Below are positions 1 to 5,073 of a DNA stretch of 5,743 nucleotides, piece after piece. The stretch comes from an uncultured Clostridia bacterium (lineage in GTDB: Bacteria > Bacillota > Clostridia > Christensenellales > Borkfalkiaceae), in assembly GCA_947177495.1 (NCBI GenBank), contig CAMWUS010000099.1, positions 1 through 5,743 on the forward strand, in the 5' to 3' direction. Every line of letters begins with the position of its first letter. The first letter of the stretch is position 1. The notes under the pieces are model-generated. The model was not told where the DNA came from and did not search any database. It saw only the letters and a list, made by a program, of their open reading frames with translations. The position numbers were made by a program, and so were the translations under genes.

Positions 1-381
1 GCCCACCTTGATGTCCGCACCCGCGCCGCTCATCACCTTGTCGCCTGCGTTCAAGCCGACGGGAGCGAGAATGTATCTCTTTTCGCCGTCCGCATACACG
101 AGGAGCGCGATGTTTGCGCTGCGGTTGGGATCGTACTGAATGTTTTTGACCGTGGCGGGAATGCCGTCTTTATTGCGTTTGAAATCGATGATGCGGTACT
201 TTCTCTTGTTGCCGCCGCCGATGTGACGGACGGTGATTTTACCCGCGTGGTTTCTGCCGCCCGATTTGCGCTGATCTTCGAGAAGGGAGCGCTCCGGCTT
301 GTTCTTGGAAATCTCTCCGTACACGGGAACCGTCATCAGACGGCGTGCGGGAGAGGTCGGTTTATATCTCTTGACTGCCAT
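1..381 (-). CDS. rplB: 50S ribosomal protein L2, N-terminal part (runs off the left edge)
   Basis: This is the first 127 codons of ribosomal protein L2, a 23S rRNA-binding protein near the peptidyl-transferase centre that helps join the subunits. The visible protein begins MAVKRYKPTSPARR and contains the L2 signatures GGRNHAGKIT (residues 41-50), RHIGGGNKRKYR (52-63) and IDFKRNKDGIPA (65-76), followed by the OB-fold strands (IALLVYADGEKRYILAP). The family is about 275 residues long, so roughly half is missing, including the C-terminal catalytic-centre histidine region. The frame is open through base 1. The ATG at 381 follows GGAGG (390-394) at 8 bases and matches the family start. It lies 18 bases after the rplW stop in the canonical S10 order and is surely cotranscribed. 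Confidence 0.97.
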   Translation of the reverse strand, partial: MAVKRYKPTSPARRLMTVPVYGEISKNKPERSLLEDQRKSGGRNHAGKITVRHIGGGNKRKYRIIDFKRNKDGIPATVKNIQYDPNRSANIALLVYADGEKRYILAPVGLNAGDKVMSGAGADIKVG

Positions 382-399
382 TTTTCAATCCTCCGAATA

Positions 400-690
400 T
401 TACGACAACGAGTTAAATGCCTCGATGGGCTTGCTGTCCGCTTTCAGCGTGATGATCGCTTTTTTGGTCGTAGGGGTGTAACCGGAATTTCTGCCCATTC
501 TCTTAAGCTTACCGGGGCAGGTAACGGTGTTCACGCTCGCTACCTTTACGCCGAACATCTGCTCTACCGCAATTTTGATTTGCGTCTTGTTCGCGGTCTT
601 GAGCACCTTGAACGCATAACGCTTGTCCGCGATCCCGTCGTATCCCTTTTCCGTAAGGACGGGCTTTAAAATAATGTCTTGGGGTTGCAT
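400..690 (-). CDS. rplW: 50S ribosomal protein L23
   Basis: L23 (96 aa, usual length) is an early-assembling 23S-binding protein at the polypeptide exit, where it docks trigger factor, SRP and the Sec translocon. The sequence matches the family from end to end: DIILKPVLTEKGYD near residues 5-18, ANKTQIKIAVEQMFGVKV around 33-50, and the C-terminal GKLKRMGRNSGYTPTTKKAIITL. The ATG at 690 overlaps the rplD stop by one base (TAATG). Its AGGAGG ribosome binding site lies inside the last rplD codons, which points to translational coupling with L4. Nothing is truncated or unusual. Confidence 0.97.
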   Translation of the reverse strand: MQPQDIILKPVLTEKGYDGIADKRYAFKVLKTANKTQIKIAVEQMFGVKVASVNTVTCPGKLKRMGRNSGYTPTTKKAIITLKADSKPIEAFNSLS

Positions 691-1331
691 TACGAATTTA
701 CCTCCTCGTTCGCGTAAGCTTCTTCGAGCTTTTTCACGGAACCCTTGGTAAGCACGACTACGCTGTTGGAAACAACCTCATAGGTGTTGACCTCGGAAAC
801 CGATACCGTGGAAAGCGTTTGAATGTTGCGAGCCGCAAGGATGACGTCCGCATTGGGTTCGTCCATGACGAGCACCGCTTTTCTGTCGAGTTTAAGCGCT
901 TTGCGGAACGCTTCCATTTCCTTGGTTTTGGGAGCGGACACCTTCACGCCGTCTACGACGATAAGTTCGCCGTCCGCAAGCTTTTTGGAAAGTGCGGAAA
1001 GGAACGCGCCGCGCTTTGCCGTTTTGTTCATGCTCTTGGAGAAGTCGCGGGACTTGGGTGCGAACACGACGCCGCCCTTCGTCCACTGGGGAGCACGAAT
1101 GGAACCCTGTCTTGCACGACCTGTACCCTTCTGTCTCCAAGGCTTCGCGCCGCCGCCGCGCACTTCCGTGCGGGTAAGGGTGGATTTCGTTCCCTGTCTT
1201 TGATTGCAAAGATAGGTTACGACCGCTTGGTGAATGAGAGGTTCGTTATATTTGACGCCGAACACTTTGTCGGAAAGGTCGATTTTGCCGACCTCTTCGC
1301 CTTTCATATTATATACCTTAACGTTTGCCAT
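690..1331 (-). CDS. rplD: 50S ribosomal protein L4
   Basis: L4 (213 aa) binds 23S domain I, and its long loop lines the peptide exit tunnel. In E. coli it also represses its own S10 operon at transcription and translation, which makes it the natural candidate regulator for the leader upstream of rpsJ here. The globular domain begins MANVKVYNMKGEEVGKI. The tunnel loop carries the hallmark TEVRGGGAKPWRQKGTGRAR at about residues 55-74, with intact K63, the site where macrolide-resistance changes occur in other species. The C-terminal part contains VLVMDEPNADVILAARNI. The ATG at 1331 has AAGGAG (1339-1344), which overlaps the rplC stop codon. The last codons hold the rplW ribosome binding site. 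Confidence 0.97.
   Translation of the reverse strand: MANVKVYNMKGEEVGKIDLSDKVFGVKYNEPLIHQAVVTYLCNQRQGTKSTLTRTEVRGGGAKPWRQKGTGRARQGSIRAPQWTKGGVVFAPKSRDFSKSMNKTAKRGAFLSALSKKLADGELIVVDGVKVSAPKTKEMEAFRKALKLDRKAVLVMDEPNADVILAARNIQTLSTVSVSEVNTYEVVSNSVVVLTKGSVKKLEEAYANEEVNS
701..706 (-). promoter_or_regulatory. rplW ribosome binding site inside the end of rplD
   Basis: A full AGGAGG lies in the rplD codons for the terminal EEVNS, 10 bases before the rplW ATG, which itself shares one base with the rplD stop. Ribosomes finishing L4 would sit on the L23 start, an arrangement typical of translational coupling. Confidence 0.85.
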
Positions 1332-1338
1332 GGTCTTT

Positions 1339-1344
1339 CTCCTT
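1339..1344 (-). promoter_or_regulatory. rplD ribosome binding site overlapping the rplC stop
   Basis: AAGGAG ends 7 bases before the rplD ATG at 1331, and its first two bases belong to the rplC TAA stop. The overlap suggests L3 and L4 translation are linked. Confidence 0.85.
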
Positions 1345-1984
1345 ATTTGCTGTGCTTCACGCTCGATTTCAGCGTTACCACACTACCCTTAGGTCCGGGA
1401 ATCGCGCCCTTGACGAGGATCGCGTTGCGCTGAACGTCTACGCGGATAACTTCGAGGTTCTGAATCGTAACGTTTTCAACACCGTACTGACCTGCGAGGT
1501 GCTTGTGCTTGAACACGCGCGAGGGGGTGCTGTTTGCGCCCATGGAACCGGGTTCTCTGTGTACGGGGCCTACGCCGTGCGTCTCTTTCAAGCGGTGCTG
1601 GTTCCAACGCTTGATAACGCCCGTGTAACCGTGACCTTTCGTCACGCCGCTTGCGTCCACTCTGTCGCCTGCCTGGAATACGTCGGCAAGAAGTTTGTCG
1701 CCGACCTTCACACCCTCAACGCTGTCGAGACGAATCTCTTTCAACACTTTGCAGGGCGCTACGTTCGCCTTTTTGAATTGCCCGAGATCGGGCTTCGTTA
1801 AGCTCTTCTCTTTCGCGGGAAGGAAGCCGAGTTTGAGCGCAACGTATCCGTCCGTCTCCTCCGTCTTCACCTGTACCACGGGGCAGGGACCTGCTTCCAC
1901 TACCGTTACGGGAATCACTTTCCCGTCTTCCGTAAAGAGCTGCGTCATGCCGACTTTGCGGCCGATGATTGCTTTATTGCTCAT
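1343..1984 (-). CDS. rplC: 50S ribosomal protein L3
   Basis: L3 (213 aa) is one of the two proteins that start 50S assembly, and its central extension reaches toward the peptidyl-transferase centre. Family signatures are IIGRKVGMTQLF (residues 6-17), GVTKGHGYTGVIKRW (113-127), HREPGSMGANSTPSRVFK (142-159), and NVTIQNLEVIRVDVQRNAILVKGAIPGPKG (171-200). The IKRWNQHRLKETHG segment resembles clostridial L3 more than proteobacterial L3. The QNQ of E. coli L3, which contains the glutamine methylated by PrmB, reads ANS here (150-152), so that modification is not expected. The ATG at 1984 follows AAGGAG (1997-2002) at a rather long 12 bases. The 62-base gap to rpsJ is the widest inside this operon. 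Confidence 0.97.
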   Translation of the reverse strand: MSNKAIIGRKVGMTQLFTEDGKVIPVTVVEAGPCPVVQVKTEETDGYVALKLGFLPAKEKSLTKPDLGQFKKANVAPCKVLKEIRLDSVEGVKVGDKLLADVFQAGDRVDASGVTKGHGYTGVIKRWNQHRLKETHGVGPVHREPGSMGANSTPSRVFKHKHLAGQYGVENVTIQNLEVIRVDVQRNAILVKGAIPGPKGSVVTLKSSVKHSK

Positions 1985-2018
1985 TGATAAAGTTCACTCC
2001 TTTTTCTTTTATATCTCC

Positions 2019-2040
2019 AATACCATATTTATATAGTATT
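2019..2040 (-). repeat. A/U-rich hairpin in the rpsJ-rplC spacer
   Basis: On the minus strand the arms AATACTATA and TATGGTATT can pair over 9 bp with one G-U wobble around a UAAA loop, starting 7 bases after the rpsJ stop. No U-run follows, so it is not a terminator. It may be an RNA processing or mRNA stability element, or have no function. The stem is mostly A-U and therefore weak. Confidence 0.45.
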
Positions 2041-2046
2041 ATAGGA

Positions 2047-2346
2047 TTACAGTTTTACTTTGATATCTACGCCCGCGGGAAGGTGGATGCTGTCCAAAAG
2101 CTTAGCGTTGGGAGAATAGATATCGATGATTCTCTTATGCGTACGAAGCTCGAACTGCTCGCGGCTGTCTTTATATTTGTGAGGGCTGCGGAGGATCGTC
2201 ACAATTTCGCGCTCCGTGGGAAGCGGAATGGGACCGGAAATCTTCGCCCCGCCCTTCTGCATCGTCTCTACGATTCTGCTTGCCGCTTGATCTACAAGCT
2301 CGTGATCGTAAGCCGAAAGTTTGATTCTGATTTTTTGTGCTGCCAT
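2047..2346 (-). CDS. rpsJ: 30S ribosomal protein S10 (NusE)
   Basis: S10 (99 aa, usual length) is a 30S head protein. As NusE with NusB it also takes part in rRNA transcription antitermination and couples ribosomes to RNA polymerase through NusG. The sequence is collinear with the family: KIRIKLSAYDHELVDQAASRIVETMQKGGAKISGPIPLPT (about residues 5-44), then the SPHKYKDSREQFELRTHKRIIDI loop and strand region (54-76), ending HLPAGVDIKVKL. The ATG at 2346 follows AAGGAG (2355-2360) at 8 bases. It is the first gene of the S10 operon and is preceded by a long structured leader and a strong promoter. A second promoter-like pair sits right at its ribosome binding site. Confidence 0.98.
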   Translation of the reverse strand: MAAQKIRIKLSAYDHELVDQAASRIVETMQKGGAKISGPIPLPTEREIVTILRSPHKYKDSREQFELRTHKRIIDIYSPNAKLLDSIHLPAGVDIKVKL

Positions 2347-2362
2347 TTTTCTTACTCCTTCT

Positions 2363-2390
2363 TTTATACCAACTGTGTACTCCGTGTCAA
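2363..2390 (-). promoter_or_regulatory. Possible second promoter just before rpsJ
   Basis: TTGACA (2390-2385, perfect) is followed after 16 bases by TATAAA (2368-2363, five of six). A start would fall near 2356, inside the rpsJ AAGGAG site, giving mRNA with almost no leader and a damaged ribosome binding site. The TTGACAC may instead exist to pair with the leader's 5' end. The boxes are good, but function is doubtful. Confidence 0.35.
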
Positions 2391-2420
2391 CTTAGCCGTG
2401 CGTATCGAAGTTCCCTTATC

Positions 2421-2447
2421 AAAAAAACACGCGTCTTTGCGGTGTTT
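2421..2447 (-). terminator. Attenuator-type terminator hairpin in the S10 leader
   Basis: On the minus strand AAACAC (2447-2442) pairs with GTGTTT (2430-2425). After a bulged C, GC (2440-2439) pairs with GC (2432-2431) around the loop AAAGAC. A run of seven T (2427-2421) begins in the stem and continues past it. It resembles a moderately weak intrinsic terminator about 160 nt into the leader and 75 bases before rpsJ, so it would control the whole operon. Confidence 0.5.
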
Positions 2448-2457
2448 CCTCGCAAAA
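2435..2457 (-). promoter_or_regulatory. Candidate antiterminator hairpin in the S10 leader
   Basis: TTTTGCG (2457-2451) pairs with CGCAAAG (2441-2435) over 7 bp with one G-U wobble and a 9-base loop. It uses the bases 2439-2440 needed for the terminator stem and puts the terminator's left arm (2442-2447) in its loop, so the two folds exclude each other. This is the usual layout of an attenuation switch. Confidence 0.45.
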
Positions 2458-2611
2458 GCCTTCGGTCGGTCGCAGAGGTCGAGCCTCCACATTTGTCAGC
2501 GGAAATTATCTGTCGAGGGGCTTTTTCGCCTCGTTTTTCAGTAACTTCCCGCATCATCCCAAATACGCTCGGTGCGCGCAGAAAAAACTCCCTGCTGACA
2601 CAGGCTACATA

Positions 2612-2640
2612 ATAATAACAAAAAAGCAAGCCCGCGTCAA
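2612..2640 (-). promoter_or_regulatory. Main S10 operon promoter (sigma-70/sigma-A type)
   Basis: The -35 box TTGACG (2640-2635, five of six consensus) and the -10 box TATTAT (2617-2612, five of six) are separated by exactly 17 bases. Transcription should start at about 2605. Bases 2641-2680 just upstream are very A/T-rich with A- and T-tracts, like an UP element, fitting a strong ribosomal-protein promoter. The -35 box lies in the loop of the preceding terminator. Confidence 0.82.
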
Positions 2641-2660
2641 GGATTTTGGGCTTACTTTTT
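2620..2660 (-). terminator. Rho-independent terminator of the ruv-queA unit
   Basis: On the minus strand, arm AAAAAGTAAGCCC (2660-2648) pairs with GGGCTTGCTTTTT (2633-2621) over 13 bp with one G-U wobble. A 14-base loop separates them and a six-T run ends at 2620. The hairpin begins 19 bases after the stop of the small CxxC gene, as expected for the end of that transcript. Its loop and right arm are also the -35 box and spacer of the S10 promoter, so the two signals cannot be separated. Confidence 0.8.
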
Positions 2661-2679
2661 AAAATTTTTTTGTGTTTTT

Positions 2680-2952
2680 TTACTTTTTAGGAATATTTTT
2701 CAAATCGGGTTTTTTCGCCTGCGTAGGCACAAGCTTTGCGCACACTTCGCATAGTTTATATTCGTTCACAGAAAGCGGTTCGAAATACTGTCTGATTTTT
2801 TTCGCGCCGACATTTCCTTCAACGACGGAAATATTTTCCGGCATATTCGGGTCGTATCCTTTGCGGTGGCAACAAATACATTCATTGATCCATTTTTTAA
2901 ATCTCGGGAAAGCGTCAATGTATTCTTCCCCTTTCGTTCCCTGCAAACTCAT
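2680..2952 (-). CDS. Small protein with two CxxC motifs, function unknown
   Basis: I do not recognise this 90-residue protein. It starts MSLQGTKGEEYIDAFPRF and has a first cysteine cluster CICCHRKGYDP (C25, C27, C28, H29), a middle charged segment, and a second pair LCEVCAKL (C68, C71). Two CxxC pairs about 40 residues apart suggest a zinc-ribbon-like or other metal-binding fold; that is inference. The C-terminus is lysine- and proline-rich. No signal peptide or membrane segment is visible. The start is uncertain. I chose the ATG at 2952, 20 bases after the queA stop, with AAGGGG 13 bases upstream. A TTG at 2988 with GGAG close upstream would add 12 residues (MFVCIIRGIDKR) and overlap queA. 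It is probably the last gene of the ruvCAB-queA unit, since a terminator follows 20 bases later. Confidence 0.75.
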   Translation of the reverse strand: MSLQGTKGEEYIDAFPRFKKWINECICCHRKGYDPNMPENISVVEGNVGAKKIRQYFEPLSVNEYKLCEVCAKLVPTQAKKPDLKNIPKK

Positions 2953-2972
2953 TCTCTTATCAATACCCCTTA

Positions 2973-4004
2973 TTATACAAACAAACAAGCATCTCCAAAA
3001 GAGAAAAACCGATATTTCTGTGCAACAGCAGTTTCATATACGTGCAACACTTCCTCGCGGGAGACGAGCGCGGAGACAAGCATTAAGAGCGTGCTCTCGG
3101 GCAAATGAAAGTTGGTGACAAGTCCGTCGATACATTTAAAGCGGTAAGGCGGGTAAATGAAAATTTCCGTATCGCCCTTGCAGGGACTGACGAACCCGTT
3201 CTCGTCGGCAACCGTTTCGAGGGTGCGCACGGAGGTTGTTCCTACGGCGATAATACGCCGCCCCTCCCGTTTGGCGCGGTTGATGATTTGTGCCGCCGCC
3301 TCGTCCACCTCGTAGTACTCCGAGTGCATTTTATGGTCGAGAATGTTCTCCTCTTTCACGGGACGGAACGTGCCCAGCCCGACGTGCAACAACACTTCGG
3401 CGATTTCCACGCCCATGCCCCGCAGTTTTTCCAAAAGCGCGGGAGTGAAGTGCAAGCCCGCAGTGGGCGCCGCGGCGGAACCGTTCTCCTTGCTATATAC
3501 CGTTTGATAGCGCTCGGGGTTTTTCAGCTTCTCGTGGATATAGGGCGGGAGCGGCATACTGCCCGCGCGGGAGAGCACGTCCTCGAACGTCCCCTCGTAG
3601 AAAAACTTAACGTGGCGTTCCCCCGAGGGAGTAATTCCCGTAACCTCCAACGAAAGCTCGCTATTCACCGTAAGGCGGGTGCCTATCTTGCATTTCTTCC
3701 CGGGGCGCACGAGCACTTCCCACTCGTCGAGCTCCAACCGCTTTAATAGGAGCACTTCCACCTTGCCGCCGTTTTGCGTTTCGGCAAACAGCCTTGCGGG
3801 AAGCACGCGGGTGCGGTTGACGACAAGCACGTCGCCCGCCCGAAGATAGTCGGTAATATCGCGGAAAACTTTATGCTCGATTTCGCCGCTTTCGCGATGA
3901 TAGACCAACAGGCGCGAAGAATCGCGCGGCTCGGCGGGAGTCTGCGCGATCAGCTCTTCGGGTAAATTGTAATAGTAATCGCTCTTGCGAATGATTGTTT
4001 CCAT
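2973..4004 (-). CDS. queA: S-adenosylmethionine:tRNA ribosyltransferase-isomerase (queuosine synthesis)
   Basis: QueA moves the ribosyl part of S-adenosylmethionine onto 7-aminomethyl-7-deazaguanine (preQ1) in the wobble position of GUN-anticodon tRNAs, giving epoxyqueuosine. The 343-aa protein has full family length and motifs: YYYNLPEELIAQTPAEPRDSSRLLV (10-34), GDVLVVNRTRVLPARLF (57-73), MPLPPYI (150-156), RYQTVYSKENGSAAAPTAGLHFT (165-187), LLHVGLGTFRPV (205-216), HKMHSEYY (224-231), IIAVGTTSVRTLE (251-263), IFIYPPY..TNFHLPESTLLMLVSAL (281-313) and YRFFSFGDA (331-339). Its ATG at 4004 lies 3 bases after the ruvB stop, with only a modest GGGGA upstream, so translational coupling is likely. 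The partner gene tgt, often next to queA, is not in this window. Confidence 0.97.
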   Translation of the reverse strand: METIIRKSDYYYNLPEELIAQTPAEPRDSSRLLVYHRESGEIEHKVFRDITDYLRAGDVLVVNRTRVLPARLFAETQNGGKVEVLLLKRLELDEWEVLVRPGKKCKIGTRLTVNSELSLEVTGITPSGERHVKFFYEGTFEDVLSRAGSMPLPPYIHEKLKNPERYQTVYSKENGSAAAPTAGLHFTPALLEKLRGMGVEIAEVLLHVGLGTFRPVKEENILDHKMHSEYYEVDEAAAQIINRAKREGRRIIAVGTTSVRTLETVADENGFVSPCKGDTEIFIYPPYRFKCIDGLVTNFHLPESTLLMLVSALVSREEVLHVYETAVAQKYRFFSFGDACLFV

Positions 4005-4007
4005 CGG

Positions 4008-5060
4008 TTATTCCCCGTCCCCGAACAGGGAAAGCTGTTTTTTTGCACTCTCGGGAATAGTAATGCCCATATGCTCGTACGCGCCTTTCAAACAAATTCT
4101 GCCGCGCGGCGTACGCGCAATGAAACCGAGTTGCATGAGGTACGGTTCGTACACGTCCTCGATGGTGTTCACGTCCTCGTTAATCGTAGCGGCGAGCGTA
4201 TCTAACCCCGCGGGACCGCCGTTGAATTTTTCAATCAGTGCGCTGAGTAGTTTGCGGTCGGTATCGTCGAGTCCCAACTCGTCGATTTCCATTTTGAGAA
4301 GGGCGCGGCTCGCCTGCTCCTTGGTGACCGTACTGCTTCCCGCCACGTGCGAAAAGTCGCGTACCCGCTTCAATAAACGGTTTGCGATACGGGGCGTACC
4401 GCGCGAACGGCGGGCGATTTCGTAACTTCCACCCTCGTCCACCGAAATGCCGAGCGTGCGTGCGGAGCGGGTGACGATTTGTTTGAGCTCTTCGGGCGAA
4501 TACATTTCGAGACGGCAGAGAATGCCGAACCTGTCACGAAGCGGCGAAGAGAGCATTCCCGCGCGGGTGGTTGCGCCGATGAGCGTAAACCGTTTGAGCG
4601 GGAAGCGGATATTGCGGGCGGAAGGTCCCTTGCCCACGATGATGTCAAGCGCGTAGTCCTCCATCGCCGAATAGAGAATTTCCTCTACGGCGTGGTTTAA
4701 GCGGTGAATCTCGTCGATGAAGAGCACGTCGCCCTCGTTCAAGTTGGTAAGAATGGCGGCAAGGTCCGCCCCGCGTTCGATCGCGGGACCGGAAGTGAGT
4801 TTGATTTGCGTGCCCATGGTATTTGCAATGATGTGCGCGAGCGTCGTTTTACCGAGCCCGGGAGGGCCGTACAGCAAAACGTGATCGAGCGATTCCCCGC
4901 GCGAAGAAGCCGCCTTCATGTAGACGGAAAGGTTTTCCTTTACCTTTTCCTGCCCGACGTACTCTTCCATGGTTTTGGGACGGAGAACGTTCTCCTCCAT
5001 GTCGTATTCGCTCTTCGTGCTCGTGAGCAAACGCTCCTCGCCGTAATTGTCTTCAAACAT
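4008..5060 (-). CDS. ruvB: Holliday junction branch-migration ATPase RuvB
   Basis: RuvB is the hexameric AAA+ motor that, with RuvA, drives branch migration of Holliday junctions in recombinational repair. Visible parts are the N-terminal RPKTMEEYVGQEKVKENL (27-44), Walker A GPPGLGKT (65-72), Walker B LFIDEIH (113-119), sensor 1 GATTRAG (162-168), the SSPLRDRFG segment with candidate arginine-finger residues (171-179), and sensor 2 GTPRIANR (221-228). The C-terminal winged helix contains EKFNGGPAGLDTLAATI, EDVYEPYLMQLGFI and RTPRGR. It is 350 aa, slightly longer than E. coli RuvB (336). The tail ends SAKKQLSLFGDGE, whose QLSLF (342-346) matches the sliding-clamp binding consensus. The ATG at 5060 has GGAG (5067-5070) at 6 bases, 13 bases after the ruvA stop. 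Confidence 0.98.
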   Translation of the reverse strand: MFEDNYGEERLLTSTKSEYDMEENVLRPKTMEEYVGQEKVKENLSVYMKAASSRGESLDHVLLYGPPGLGKTTLAHIIANTMGTQIKLTSGPAIERGADLAAILTNLNEGDVLFIDEIHRLNHAVEEILYSAMEDYALDIIVGKGPSARNIRFPLKRFTLIGATTRAGMLSSPLRDRFGILCRLEMYSPEELKQIVTRSARTLGISVDEGGSYEIARRSRGTPRIANRLLKRVRDFSHVAGSSTVTKEQASRALLKMEIDELGLDDTDRKLLSALIEKFNGGPAGLDTLAATINEDVNTIEDVYEPYLMQLGFIARTPRGRICLKGAYEHMGITIPESAKKQLSLFGDGE

Positions 5061-5073
5061 AATCTACTCCGTA

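Larger units (their letters stand above)
2347..2605 (-). promoter_or_regulatory. Long structured 5' leader of the S10 operon mRNA
   Basis: From the predicted start near 2605 to the rpsJ ATG the mRNA would have about 258 untranslated nucleotides with no convincing gene. I see several helices by eye: CGAGG/CCTCG (2533-2529 with 2518-2514); GGAGG/CCTCT, mostly canonical, around a CTCGA loop near 2470-2490; an antiterminator-like hairpin (2457-2435) and an overlapping terminator-like hairpin (2447-2421). There are also two alternative long-range pairings of the 5' end (see the separate entries). In E. coli, L4 binds the S10 leader to reduce both transcription and translation. By analogy this is a candidate ribosomal-protein leader, but the ligand is not visible in the sequence. 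Confidence 0.6.

Noticed and set aside
819..1433. Plus-strand open frame of 204 codons opposite rplD
   Set aside because: It is an antisense shadow of rplD and the rplC end, with no family signature or ribosome binding site.
1969..2544. Plus-strand open frame of 191 codons crossing rpsJ and the leader
   Set aside because: It is the antisense of rpsJ and its spacers, with no ribosome binding site and no recognisable family; it is a shadow of the minus-strand gene.
2387..2629. 80-codon open frame on the minus strand in the S10 leader, and a shorter frame from ATG codons near 2558
   Set aside because: The longest version begins with TTG upstream of the predicted transcription start, and the internal ATGs lack a ribosome binding site. 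The protein is not recognisable and the bases are better explained by RNA stems. A dispersed repeat in this stretch was considered, but only a genome-wide search could show that.
2620..2660. Bidirectional terminator serving plus-strand transcription too
   Set aside because: The stem is flanked by A and T tracts on both sides, so it could work in both directions, but no plus-strand gene ends here, so that role has no support.
3105..3746. Plus-strand open frame of 213 codons opposite queA
   Set aside because: It is an antisense shadow of queA, which matches its family along its full length on the minus strand.
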